This document shows positions 16,714 to 24,573 of a stretch of 64,000 nt of DNA, piece by piece (within the stretch, counting starts at the first letter, position 1; each line of letters starts with the position of its first letter). A program made the translations under genes and the position numbers. The notes under the pieces are model-generated. The model did not search any database and had not been told where the DNA came from. It saw only the letters and a program-made list of their open reading frames with translations. The stretch lies in contig JAJQIB010000032.1 in NCBI GenBank assembly GCA_021199375.1, forward strand, positions 1-64,000, written 5' to 3'. The DNA comes from Ruminococcus sp. (GTDB taxonomy: Bacteria > Bacillota > Clostridia > Oscillospirales > Ruminococcaceae).

Positions 16714-17514
16714 TTATTCCTCAGTCTCCTCCTCAGTGTCTTCTTCAGTCTCCTCTTCAGTCTCTTCCTCTTCCTCTGCCTCGGGGAGTACAATGGTGCC
16801 TACCATAGATTCATATGTTTCAACCACCATATCGAAGGAGTCGTCGGTATCTAGTGAGTTTATAATTACAGAATAGGAATTATCACCGTCAGAGATGATG
16901 TAACGTGTGCGGAAGCCCTCTTCGGTGTCGTTTCCGTCATCGTCAGTTGTTTCGTAATACGCCGTAATGTCATAGTACTTTGTAGCATTACCGTCAATTG
17001 CGGTACCTTCGCCTGAATCGGTAAGCTCATACGAGGTGTAGTAGCCCTCTTCAATAAGCTCGTCAAAATAGCTTGTAACTATATCATCGGGATATGTTCC
17101 ATCCTCATCTGACTCAAATACATAGCTTGTGGGCAGAATGGTTATAACCTCATCATAGTTATAATCATCCTCTGAATCAATAAACATGGTTGGCGCACCA
17201 TACGAATCATCTACATACCAGCCATCGGGAATTTCGAAGTAGAGTCCGTCAACATCATACTCATCGTAAATGTATGTGACCTCTTCCTCCTCCTCGTCCT
17301 CATATGCGTATAGAATCATCTTTGTGCCATCCTCGGTGTAATAGTAGGGATAGCCATCATCATCAAGATAGATATCAACCGTGCTTTCGGTTTCCTCAGA
17401 GGCTTCTGATTCAGCAGATGTTGTTGCATCGTCAGTATCTGAACAGCCTGTGCATAATGAGCAGGCTGCAACGCTAAATGCCGCAGCAAGTGCAAGTGTT
17501 TTCTTAAAATCCAT
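16714..17514 (-). CDS. Very acidic lipoprotein of unknown function
   Basis: A 266-residue predicted lipoprotein. The signal peptide (MDFKKTLALAAAFSVAACSL) ends at a Cys in CTGCSDTDD. The mature part is rich in Asp, Glu and Tyr and carries a YFEIPDGWYVDD segment like the PsbP/DUF-type folds of small Firmicute lipoproteins. The C-terminus is a Glu/Thr repeat (ETEEETEEDTEEETEE). The track ORF starts 18 codons earlier, but GAAAGGATG lies 7 nt before the ATG at 17514, which also gives a proper signal peptide. It has its own promoter and terminator, so it is monocistronic. Function unknown. Confidence 0.82.
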   Translation of the reverse strand: MDFKKTLALAAAFSVAACSLCTGCSDTDDATTSAESEASEETESTVDIYLDDDGYPYYYTEDGTKMILYAYEDEEEEEVTYIYDEYDVDGLYFEIPDGWYVDDSYGAPTMFIDSEDDYNYDEVITILPTSYVFESDEDGTYPDDIVTSYFDELIEEGYYTSYELTDSGEGTAIDGNATKYYDITAYYETTDDDGNDTEEGFRTRYIISDGDNSYSVIINSLDTDDSFDMVVETYESMVGTIVLPEAEEEEETEEETEEDTEEETEE

Positions 17515-17558
17515 AGGTTTACATCCTTTCATACCTTCGTGTCTTTGCGTACCACTAT

Positions 17559-17587
17559 ATTTTATCACAATACAAAGGGTTTGTCAA
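17559..17587 (-). promoter_or_regulatory. Promoter of the acidic lipoprotein gene
   Basis: On the minus strand TTGACA and TAAAAT are 17 nt apart, 45 nt before the start codon. The -35 overlaps the stop codon of the preceding membrane-protein gene. Confidence 0.7.
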
Positions 17588-18030
17588 GTATCGCTGTCGC
17601 TCGAAGTCATTTTTTCATCATGCCGTTCACCTGACGCTGCGCTGGCTATTATCTGCGCAAGCACACCTACACAGGCAAATATTATTCCTGCCAAAAAATA
17701 GATATATACAAGCCTGCTTGTGGTGCCGTAAATATCCAGCACTCCCTTAACTATGCTTCCTACTGTAAGCGCCGCAATTGCCGAATGCCACAGATATCTT
17801 GTTCCAATTGACGGCATGGGACAGCGCTTTGAGAGTGCAAGAAGAATTGAGGGAAGTGCGCCGCCTATAAGCGGAAAACCAAAGGCATATATCATATAGT
17901 AGGAATAAACCTCATGAGAGAAAATCTCATAGATGAATCCAAACAATGCACAAAAGGCAGAAATAATTAGATAGACCCTGCATAGCCTCATGGCTAAGCC
18001 TCTGCGCTGATTAATATCCGATATAGACAA
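17584..18030 (-). CDS. Small multi-spanning membrane protein
   Basis: A 148-residue protein with four predicted membrane helices (residues about 15-35, 42-65, 80-103 and 110-133) and a hydrophilic C-terminus. I recognise no family. The start is TTG, overlapping the end of the phosphodiester glycosidase gene by 20 nt. GAGGAG lies 11 nt upstream of that TTG, and translational coupling would explain the weak start. It is the last gene of the glycosyltransferase-phosphodiester glycosidase operon, so a role in surface glycan work is possible but unproven. Confidence 0.72.
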   Translation of the reverse strand: MSISDINQRRGLAMRLCRVYLIISAFCALFGFIYEIFSHEVYSYYMIYAFGFPLIGGALPSILLALSKRCPMPSIGTRYLWHSAIAALTVGSIVKGVLDIYGTTSRLVYIYFLAGIIFACVGVLAQIIASAASGERHDEKMTSSDSDT

Positions 18031-19057
18031 TGTCGCTCACACTCCTCTCCTTTATTCTGTTGCCGCTTGTTGTGGGATTGTTTATCACTTCACCGTCAAA
18101 ATACATGGTTGATGAGCCTCCGCCATCTAGGTTATAGGCGGTATTCGCCCCAAGTGACTGGATAAACTCGGCAAGCTCGTAAAGCGAAAGACCCTCGCTC
18201 TCGTCCGTTCGTCCGTCTGATACAACAAATGCATAGTGAAGTGTGTCATAGCATACAATTGCCGTGCGAGGATTGCTTGCCATCGCCTTTCCAACCTCAT
18301 CACTGCTGTCAACCGAAATAGAACCATCCTCTAAAAGTGCAGGACCAAACGAAAGCACCTGCCATGCGCCCATAGATACAAGCTCGTCTGCTGTCACATC
18401 ATCCTCATTAAATATATAAAAGCTTCCGTCAGTAAGTATCGCTAAATCCTCATTGCCGCTTGATTCATCACGATATACCACGCCGTTTCTTAAAACATAG
18501 CCTTCTGACTGTGCGCCGTAAAAGTCTCCGTTTATCGCAAGAATTGCTCCTACCTCCTCGGCAATCTCAGAGGTTTTCTCCTTGATGTTTCGTCCATAGG
18601 TGCCCTCAGCAAATGCAGCCTTTATGTACTCAGGCGAGCTAACCACAATATCCGCCACGTAAATTGTAGTGTCATACTCACGGTATTCCTCAACGGTTAT
18701 AGTTATATTTTCATCACTATAGCTATTTTCTGTCGAAACAGCAGAGGGTGTCTGTTCGCTATCCTCATCCTCTTGACCTTCAGTACTCGTATCATCTTCA
18801 GATAAGCCTTCGCTTTCAGTCGCTTCATCCTGTTGATCTTCTTCAGACCCAGCACCTACATCCTGTGAGCCTTCATCTGAGCTTGAGCTATCGTGAAAGC
18901 TTGAAAACAAGCTGGATGTGTCTACTTCGTTTTGCTGAGCTGTATCGTCTAAATTTCTTGCTATAACAAAGGTGTCAAGCAGCGCATAGGCGGTAAAGCC
19001 TGTAAGCGCAAGTCCATATAATACAGGATATATCAAACGCTTTTTAGATTTGCTCAT
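18011..19057 (-). CDS. Phosphodiester glycosidase (NAGPA-type) family protein, membrane-anchored
   Basis: A 348-residue protein. An N-terminal membrane helix (residues about 8-28) is followed by a Ser/Asp/Glu-rich linker and a pfam09992-type domain (also annotated as exopolysaccharide biosynthesis protein). Recognisable motifs are ILAINGDFYG, SNPRTAIVCYD, the FVVSDGR strand and NLDGGGSSTMYFDG near the C-terminus. Family members cleave phosphodiester-linked sugars such as GlcNAc-1-P caps. The start is placed at MSKSKKR, because GGAAAGGGGAG lies 5 nt upstream. It overlaps the 3' end of the glycosyltransferase gene by 14 nt. Acting outside the membrane on teichoic-acid-like or glycolipid phosphodiesters is a reasonable guess. 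Confidence 0.9.
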   Translation of the reverse strand: MSKSKKRLIYPVLYGLALTGFTAYALLDTFVIARNLDDTAQQNEVDTSSLFSSFHDSSSSDEGSQDVGAGSEEDQQDEATESEGLSEDDTSTEGQEDEDSEQTPSAVSTENSYSDENITITVEEYREYDTTIYVADIVVSSPEYIKAAFAEGTYGRNIKEKTSEIAEEVGAILAINGDFYGAQSEGYVLRNGVVYRDESSGNEDLAILTDGSFYIFNEDDVTADELVSMGAWQVLSFGPALLEDGSISVDSSDEVGKAMASNPRTAIVCYDTLHYAFVVSDGRTDESEGLSLYELAEFIQSLGANTAYNLDGGGSSTMYFDGEVINNPTTSGNRIKERSVSDIVYIGY

Positions 19058-20090
19058 GTGTCTCCCCTTTCCTTGCAAAGACCACCCGGCGCTGAACAAG
19101 CCAGCTAAATACAAATAGTATAAGCTCTACAAAAATCTTTGCAATATAGACATTTATTAAAATAACACTTGTAAGCAGCCACAACAACGCCGTGTTTAGT
19201 GCAAGTATTACCGCCGCTAAGGCAAAATACTTAACAGCACTTTTAGCAAGTGATTCCTCGGATTTAAATACCAGCCGCTTGTTAATAGTAAAATTAACGC
19301 TCGCACTTACTACTCTAGCAAGAATATTTGCCACAAAGATAAGATTAGTACCAATAAGTGCTACAAGCAAGCTGTACATAGCGTAATCAACCAGAAATCC
19401 CGTAAATGACGATGCTGAAAACTTGAGTATCTCCTTGTAAATAACAGCAGAATCCTTAATAGGATTAAAATGAGAGCCACTATTGCCATCAATGTATATC
19501 GTTTCAATTGGTATCTCATGCATAGGCGTTTTATCTCTCGAAAGCTCCATAAGCACATTCATCTCAAACTCATACCTGTCGCCTGAAATGTCAAGAAGCC
19601 TATTAAGATATTCTCCGCTAAACGCTCTAAGCCCGCTTTGAGTATCATAGATACTACATCCGGTAACAAGCTTAAACACCTTGCGTGTGACCGAGTTTCC
19701 GAAGCGCGACCTAAGAGGAGATGCGCTCGACTGACTGCGACTTCCTATTACAAGCTCGCCATCAAGTCTCTGAGACTCCTCACAGCATCTCAATGCGTCC
19801 TCCGCTCTATGCTGTCCATCGCTGTCAAGCGTAACCACCGTACAATCACAGCCGTAGCTTTCTAATATAAACTCAAAGGCTGTTTTTAGTGCATATCCCT
19901 TGCCATGATTTTCAGGATAAGATATCACCCTAGCATACTCGCTCGCCTGCTTAAAAAGCTCAGCATATTCGCTGCCGCTTCCGTCATCAACAAGCACCAC
20001 ATCAAAGCCATGCTCGCTAACGCTTTTTACCGTATCAATCATCCGTTCATCAGGCTCATAAGCCGGAATAACCGCAACCAGTCTTGCCAT
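19044..20090 (-). CDS. Glycosyltransferase family 2 fused to a GtrA-like membrane domain
   Basis: A 348-residue fusion. Residues 1-215 form a GT-A fold of the dolichol-phosphate mannosyltransferase type (VIPAYEPDE, VLVDDGSGS, the DSDGQH metal motif and an SGLRAF segment). Residues about 225-345 are a GtrA-like unit with four membrane helices. Such proteins make and help flip polyprenyl-phosphate-linked sugars used to decorate surface polymers. It is the first gene of a three-gene overlapping operon with the phosphodiester glycosidase and a membrane protein. The RBS is GAAGGGGGC before the ATG. Confidence 0.93.
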   Translation of the reverse strand: MARLVAVIPAYEPDERMIDTVKSVSEHGFDVVLVDDGSGSEYAELFKQASEYARVISYPENHGKGYALKTAFEFILESYGCDCTVVTLDSDGQHRAEDALRCCEESQRLDGELVIGSRSQSSASPLRSRFGNSVTRKVFKLVTGCSIYDTQSGLRAFSGEYLNRLLDISGDRYEFEMNVLMELSRDKTPMHEIPIETIYIDGNSGSHFNPIKDSAVIYKEILKFSASSFTGFLVDYAMYSLLVALIGTNLIFVANILARVVSASVNFTINKRLVFKSEESLAKSAVKYFALAAVILALNTALLWLLTSVILINVYIAKIFVELILFVFSWLVQRRVVFARKGETHEQI

Positions 20091-20248
20091 AAAATCGCCC
20101 CCTTCGGGTCAGATGCCATCACAGATACATCTAAAGTCAAAAGCTTTACTTTTTTTAATTCTATCATAACAAGCCTAGTTTTAGCTAAAATAGTTTAGTA
20201 AACCGGTTAAAAATCAAGCGAAATTTTAGTGACAAATAAAAGATAAAC

Positions 20249-20275
20249 GGCACACCTATAAAAAAGGTATGCCGC
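20249..20275 (-). terminator. Terminator after the anchored coiled-coil protein gene
   Basis: On the minus strand CGGCATACC and GGTGTGCCG pair (one G-T) around a T-rich loop, followed by TTTATCTTTT. Confidence 0.7.
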
Positions 20276-20287
20276 ATAAAAATCCGT

Positions 20288-21325
20288 TTATTCTCCGCTC
20301 GACTGATTGTCTTCGTCCTCGCTCTCGTCATCATCGCTGTCTGCGTATGCAGTCGTAATTCCTGTGACCTCCTCGGGATCGCTCGGCTCAGTCGAAAGTC
20401 CGGGATCATCGCACGCCTGCGCCTCCTCAGCAAGACCATTTGCAATATCCTTGAAAATCTCAAGAGCTGTATCGTAATTTTCCTGCATATCCTCAAGTGA
20501 ATCGTCAAGAGTAGTTACAGGACGGCGCAGACACAGATGCACATCATTTGGAAGAGATGAGCACTCTATTTCATCAGCCAGAAACTGCATATTTAGTGAA
20601 AGTCCGTACTCGTCAATATATGGATTGTCAGGAAGCTCCTCTTCAAGATTATCTACCATCAGCGCCTGATAATCGGGATCTGTATTCGAGTCAGTAAGCA
20701 CCATTATAATCTGCCCCTGCTGCAAATTAGCATAGAATTTCTGACTGTTTGTGGTATAATAGCTGTCGCTGCTGTACTCATTGAGCGGACAGCATATAAT
20801 CTGAACGCAAACCTCTCCATCCTCATTAAGGTCAGGAGTGTACTCCTCAAGCTTTTGCTCCAGCAGCTCGCACGATTGATCCGCCTGAAGAGCGTTATCG
20901 CATATGAGCAGTATACTTATATCAGGGTCTTCACGCAGTAGGGTGTCGATAACCATGATTGCCACGACTACAGCTATAAATACGCCGAAGCAAATCCAAA
21001 GCTTGTCGTGATACCATATGTTAGCAACCTTTTCCATTCCATGTAGCTCACGCTTTTCGGAATGCTCCTCCTTGATTTCCTCCGATTCATCGGCAACGCC
21101 TGCCTTCATCTTCATAAGGTCTAGCTTATCCTGCGCAATTTTTCTGTCTCTTTCTCGCTGAGCCTCACGCTCAAGGCGCCTCTGCTCATCCTCGGCATCC
21201 TTAACACGCTGCTCATACTCCTCACGCTCCTTGCGCTCCTTTTCGGCAAGCTCACGCTCAAACTCGGCATCCTCATCAGGAACAAGGCTTTCGCCCTCTA
21301 TATCGGTATTTATTCCCTTGCTCAT
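20288..21325 (-). CDS. Single-pass membrane protein with N-terminal charged coiled coil
   Basis: A 345-residue protein. Residues about 20-75 are a dense Glu/Arg/Lys coiled coil (ELAEKERKEREEYEQRVKDA). One membrane helix spans about 112-131 (ICFGVFIAVVVAIMVIDTLL), and an outside domain of about 200 residues ends in an acidic tail (DSDDDESEDEDN). The outer part includes an ISILLICDNAL strand and a QIIMVLTDSN segment that look like an alpha/beta fold. I do not recognise the family. It has its own terminator; the next gene upstream is rpsT. A role in envelope function is all that can be inferred. Confidence 0.82.
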   Translation of the reverse strand: MSKGINTDIEGESLVPDEDAEFERELAEKERKEREEYEQRVKDAEDEQRRLEREAQRERDRKIAQDKLDLMKMKAGVADESEEIKEEHSEKRELHGMEKVANIWYHDKLWICFGVFIAVVVAIMVIDTLLREDPDISILLICDNALQADQSCELLEQKLEEYTPDLNEDGEVCVQIICCPLNEYSSDSYYTTNSQKFYANLQQGQIIMVLTDSNTDPDYQALMVDNLEEELPDNPYIDEYGLSLNMQFLADEIECSSLPNDVHLCLRRPVTTLDDSLEDMQENYDTALEIFKDIANGLAEEAQACDDPGLSTEPSDPEEVTGITTAYADSDDDESEDEDNQSSGE

Positions 21326-21447
21326 TGTCTAAAATCCTTTCTTTACATGTTGTTTTCATGACTTATTTAATTCTAACACATTATTATTAACTTACCATTA
21401 ACAAAACGATGAAAATGCGGTGAAAAGCGTCATTAAGCTAGAAAAAC

Positions 21448-21477
21448 TCCGTCCGCTTCGGGTTAAAAGCGGACGGA
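21448..21477 (-). terminator. Terminator after rpsT
   Basis: TCCGTCCGCTT pairs perfectly with AAGCGGACGGA around an 8-nt loop, followed on the minus strand by a T run (GTTTTTC). Confidence 0.9.
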
Positions 21478-21484
21478 AGAAAAA

Positions 21485-21739
21485 TTACTGTGCTATAGTC
21501 TTAGCCAAAGCTGATTTCTTGCGAGAAGCGTTGTTCTTGTGGATAACGCCCTTTGAGCAAGCCATATCTACCTTCTTGATAGCATCTCTTACAAGAGCCT
21601 CTTTGTTGTCGGCATCATTTGCAACAGCATTGTTAGCCTTCTTGATTGCAGTCTTGAGATCCGACTTAATAGCCTTGTTTCTAAGAGCCTTAGTGTCGTT
21701 AACCTTGACTCTCTTCTTTGCTGACTTAATGTTTGGCAT
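21485..21739 (-). CDS. rpsT: 30S ribosomal protein S20
   Basis: An 84-residue basic helical protein typical of S20: [20 protein letters not shown] at the start, then a helical hairpin ending [19 protein letters not shown]20 binds 16S rRNA early in 30S assembly. The RBS is GGGAGG. It is divergent from gpr; rpsT and gpr are neighbours in many spore formers, which supports both calls. It has its own promoter, a leader hairpin and a strong terminator. Confidence 0.98.
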   Translation of the reverse strand: MPNIKSAKKRVKVNDTKALRNKAIKSDLKTAIKKANNAVANDADNKEALVRDAIKKVDMACSKGVIHKNNASRKKSALAKTIAQ

Positions 21740-21789
21740 AACCTAACCTCCCTGTCAAATTGAATAATTTGCACTTATTCGGATAAACT

Positions 21790-21817
21790 AGACGTGTACT
21801 GAGAGGGAAACACATCT
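21790..21817 (-). promoter_or_regulatory. Hairpin in the rpsT leader
   Basis: On the minus strand AGATGTGT pairs with ACACGTCT (one wobble) around a 12-nt loop, between the rpsT promoter and its RBS. A site for S20 autoregulation is possible; I cannot match it to a named leader family. Confidence 0.45.
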
Positions 21818-21843
21818 GGCCCATTTAAACAAGCATTGTGAAT

Positions 21844-21872
21844 ATTATACCACATCTTAAATCAAAATGCAA
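21844..21872 (-). promoter_or_regulatory. Promoter of rpsT
   Basis: On the minus strand TTGCAT and TATAAT are 17 nt apart, with a leader of about 100 nt to the start codon. Confidence 0.7.
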
Positions 21873-21947
21873 GCCCTTTTGCAAAAAAAATCCCACTATC
21901 ACATATAAACTTTTTCGCATATAAAAATAAAAGAAAGGAAGGCTAAA

Positions 21948-22766
21948 ATGTCACTCAATACAGATCTCGCCGTTGAACTATACAGAGATGAAATAAATGC
22001 AGATAAGCTAAGCGGTGTCGCATGCAGCGAACGAAGGGACAGGCTCACAGGACTTAGAATTACCGAGATAGACATTCTAAATGATGAAAGCGCAGTACGT
22101 CTTCAAAAGCCGATCGGCAAATACATCACAATTGAGGGTGATGAACCGCTTTACGAATATTCGCCCGTATTTAATGAAAGGTGTAAGCTTTTGGCTGGCG
22201 AAATTAAAAAGGTGTGCCGCTCATTCGACAGCGTGCTTTTTTTAGGACTTGGAAACCGCAGGATTACTCCTGATAGCATAGGTGCCTTAACAGCCGACAG
22301 AGTTTTTGCAACTCGGCACATTAAACGCTTAGCTCGTGAGATCGATTCATCAGAGCTTTCAGAGCTTTCGTGTGTGGCAGCCGGAGTCATGGCTCAAACC
22401 GGAGTTGAATCAGCTCAGCTTGCGCTTGCTATAGTAAATGAAATAAAACCGCATCAGGTCGTAGTGTGTGACGCTTTAGCTTGCTCTGAGCCTAGCCATA
22501 TGGGAAGAGCAATACAGATATGCTCAAGCGGAATTTCTCCTGGAAGCGGTGTCGAAAATTCTCGTGCCGAAATAAGCGAAGCCACGCTGAGTGTTCCTAC
22601 TATGGCAATTGGAGTGCCCACCGTTTCGAGAATGCTTGATGGACTTATCGTGACACCGAAGCCCATAGACCGGCTGGTCGAGCGTGCCTCGGTAATGATA
22701 GCAAGGGCTGTAAATCTTTGCTTTCATCCAACGCTAACACCCGATGAGGTCGATTCTCTCATGTAA
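21948..22766 (+). CDS. gpr: Germination protease GPR
   Basis: A 272-residue aspartic-type endopeptidase that degrades small acid-soluble spore proteins during germination, expected in the forespore and spore core. Family landmarks are TDLAVELYRDE at the start (after which the zymogen is normally processed), the FLGLGNRRITPDSIG segment, and DALACSEPSHMGRAIQICSSGISPGSG. It is shorter than the Bacillus enzyme (about 370 residues) but of usual clostridial length. The RBS is GAAAGGAAGG. I see no strong sigma-A promoter upstream, consistent with sporulation control (sigma G in relatives), but no clear sigma-G site can be claimed. This gene is the best evidence that the host forms endospores. Confidence 0.95.
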   Translation: MSLNTDLAVELYRDEINADKLSGVACSERRDRLTGLRITEIDILNDESAVRLQKPIGKYITIEGDEPLYEYSPVFNERCKLLAGEIKKVCRSFDSVLFLGLGNRRITPDSIGALTADRVFATRHIKRLAREIDSSELSELSCVAAGVMAQTGVESAQLALAIVNEIKPHQVVVCDALACSEPSHMGRAIQICSSGISPGSGVENSRAEISEATLSVPTMAIGVPTVSRMLDGLIVTPKPIDRLVERASVMIARAVNLCFHPTLTPDEVDSLM

Positions 22767-22822
22767 GCTTTATAACAATAAAATCTAGTAAAAGTTTTGT
22801 GAATTAGTTTTGTTAATGATAC

Positions 22823-22834
22823 GAAAACGTTTTC
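22823..22834. promoter_or_regulatory. LacI/CcpA-type operator candidate
   Basis: GAAAACGTTTTC is a perfect 12-bp palindrome with the central CG typical of LacI-family and cre sites. It lies about 85 bp upstream of the promoter of the sugar-binding lipoprotein. A second half-site GAAAACGT follows 5 nt later. The binding protein is not in the window. Confidence 0.5.
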
Positions 22835-22916
22835 TGAAAACGTATTCCTTTAATTTGTCACAAATCTATCGTCAAATTCACCAAAAAAATAGTCGGGATA
22901 TATTGCAAATTGCCTA

Positions 22917-22945
22917 TTGAAAAGATTTCGTTTATTTGGTATAAT
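22917..22945 (+). promoter_or_regulatory. Promoter of the solute-binding lipoprotein gene
   Basis: TTGAAA and TATAAT separated by 17 nt, about 60 nt before the ATG at 23008. Confidence 0.85.
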
Positions 22946-23007
22946 GTAATAAGTTAAGTGACGAACCATGTATATTCTTATACAATTTCATTAGGAGGTT
23001 TATACAC

Positions 23008-24435
23008 ATGAAAACAATGAAGAGACTTCTAGCGGGCACGCTAGCTCTTACAATGTCATTTGCGCTTGCATCCTGCACAAGCGGATCTAGCGATGACACT
23101 TCATCCGAAAACACAGGTAAGGAGCTTAGCGATGAAGCTAAGGACGAAATTTCCGAGCTGCAAGATCAGCTTCCTGACATCGAGCTTGAGAACACCACCA
23201 TTAAGTGGATGGCTCACTACGACATCAACCCATCTGAGGGTTCGGTTAAGTCGCCTGCACTTGAGCTTTTTGAGCAAAAGTACAACGGTGTAATCGAATA
23301 TGTTCAGACCACCTGGGATACAAGATATGACGACCTTGCTTCAGCAGTTATGAGTAACGATTCGCCTGACTTCTTCCCTGCATCCGATATGGACACCTTC
23401 CCGAAGGGTGCTATAAAGGGAATGTTTGACCCGATTGACGACGTTATCGACCTCGACAGCGAGCTTTGGGCATCAACCAAAGAAGCAAGCGACGAGTTTG
23501 TATTTAACGGCAGCCACTATATCGCAGTAATCGATGTATCGCCTAACTACGTTTGCGTATATAATACAACTACAATCGAGCAGAACGGACTTGACGATCC
23601 CGCTGAGCTGTTTGCTAATGACGAGTGGGATTGGGATGCATTTGCAGATATGTGCATCCAGTTTACCGATGCTGAGAACGACCTTTACGGTCTTGATGGT
23701 TATTGGTATGTTAAGGCTATCTCCGAGTCCTCTGGTGTTCCTATGATCGGACTTGAGGACGGACTTCTTGTAAACAACATGGACGATCCTTCAATCGAAA
23801 AGGCTCAGAACTTCATGTATGAGCTTGCTAAGGACAACGTAATGTTCGATAGATCTTCCAACAACTGGTCGACAAGAGGCGATGGTACAACAGGCTATGG
23901 TCTGGGTACATATCAGACTCTGTTCATCCCTGTAGGACTTTGGGGAATCGAGGTTCCGAAGGAAAGCTCAGCTGTATTTGGTGATGTAGATGCAGGCGAA
24001 ATCATGTTCGTTCCTATGCCTAGAGATCCCGACAGCGACACCTACTACATCTCCTCACGTGTTGAAGGATACAACCTCTGCAAGAATGCTCCAAACCCCG
24101 AAGGATTTGCAGCATACATGAACTGCTTGATGGTTTGCAAGGAAAACACCTCAGACATTACTGAGGATACTCTTGTAAACGAGTATGGCTGGAATCAGGA
24201 TATGATCGACATGCGTACTCAGATTTATGAGATGGCAGCTGAAAACCCTGTATTCGATCTTCAGGCTGGTATTTCGTCTGAGATGGATACCGTTATGGAA
24301 ACCGTATCTCAGGGTACTATGATCACCGGTGGTGGAGCTACCACATGGACTCAGATCGTATCAGAGTATAAGACCCAGGTTGATTACCTCGTTGAAGAGG
24401 CTAACACCAAGATCTCAGATACTCCTACAAACTAA
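23008..24435 (+). CDS. ABC transporter solute-binding lipoprotein (sugar type), orphan
   Basis: A 475-residue extracellular solute-binding protein of the family 1 (carbohydrate, COG1653) kind. The signal peptide ends in a lipobox (LASC), followed by a Ser/Asp/Glu linker and a two-lobed binding domain. The region with EQKYNGVIEYVQTTWDTRYD and the Trp/Tyr-rich stretch near the hinge fit a sugar pocket. RBS AGGAGG. It is transcribed alone: a strong promoter stands before it and a terminator right after it, and no permease or ATPase gene is in the window. Such orphan binding proteins use permeases encoded elsewhere. The LacI-type palindrome upstream points to control by sugar. Ligand unknown. Confidence 0.92.
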   Translation: MKTMKRLLAGTLALTMSFALASCTSGSSDDTSSENTGKELSDEAKDEISELQDQLPDIELENTTIKWMAHYDINPSEGSVKSPALELFEQKYNGVIEYVQTTWDTRYDDLASAVMSNDSPDFFPASDMDTFPKGAIKGMFDPIDDVIDLDSELWASTKEASDEFVFNGSHYIAVIDVSPNYVCVYNTTTIEQNGLDDPAELFANDEWDWDAFADMCIQFTDAENDLYGLDGYWYVKAISESSGVPMIGLEDGLLVNNMDDPSIEKAQNFMYELAKDNVMFDRSSNNWSTRGDGTTGYGLGTYQTLFIPVGLWGIEVPKESSAVFGDVDAGEIMFVPMPRDPDSDTYYISSRVEGYNLCKNAPNPEGFAAYMNCLMVCKENTSDITEDTLVNEYGWNQDMIDMRTQIYEMAAENPVFDLQAGISSEMDTVMETVSQGTMITGGGATTWTQIVSEYKTQVDYLVEEANTKISDTPTN

Positions 24436-24468
24436 GTTAGATCTTTCTTCTATATGTTTTAGCAGATT

Positions 24469-24494
24469 GCCCGCTCTTAATGAGCGGGCTTTTT
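24469..24494 (+). terminator. Terminator after the solute-binding protein gene
   Basis: GCCCGCTC pairs with GAGCGGGC around a 5-nt loop, followed by TTTTT. Confidence 0.92.
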
Positions 24495-24524
24495 GTTGCC
24501 GAATTTCAGAATGTTTAAAAGCAA

Positions 24525-24554
24525 AAGGAGTGCAGGAACAGTCCTACACTCCTT
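24525..24554 (-). terminator. Terminator after the ClpX-like gene
   Basis: AAGGAGTGCAGGA pairs with TCCTACACTCCTT (one wobble) around a 4-nt loop. On the minus strand it is followed by TTTTGCTTTT. Confidence 0.8.
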
Positions 24555-24573
24555 AGTATATTTTATTACAATA

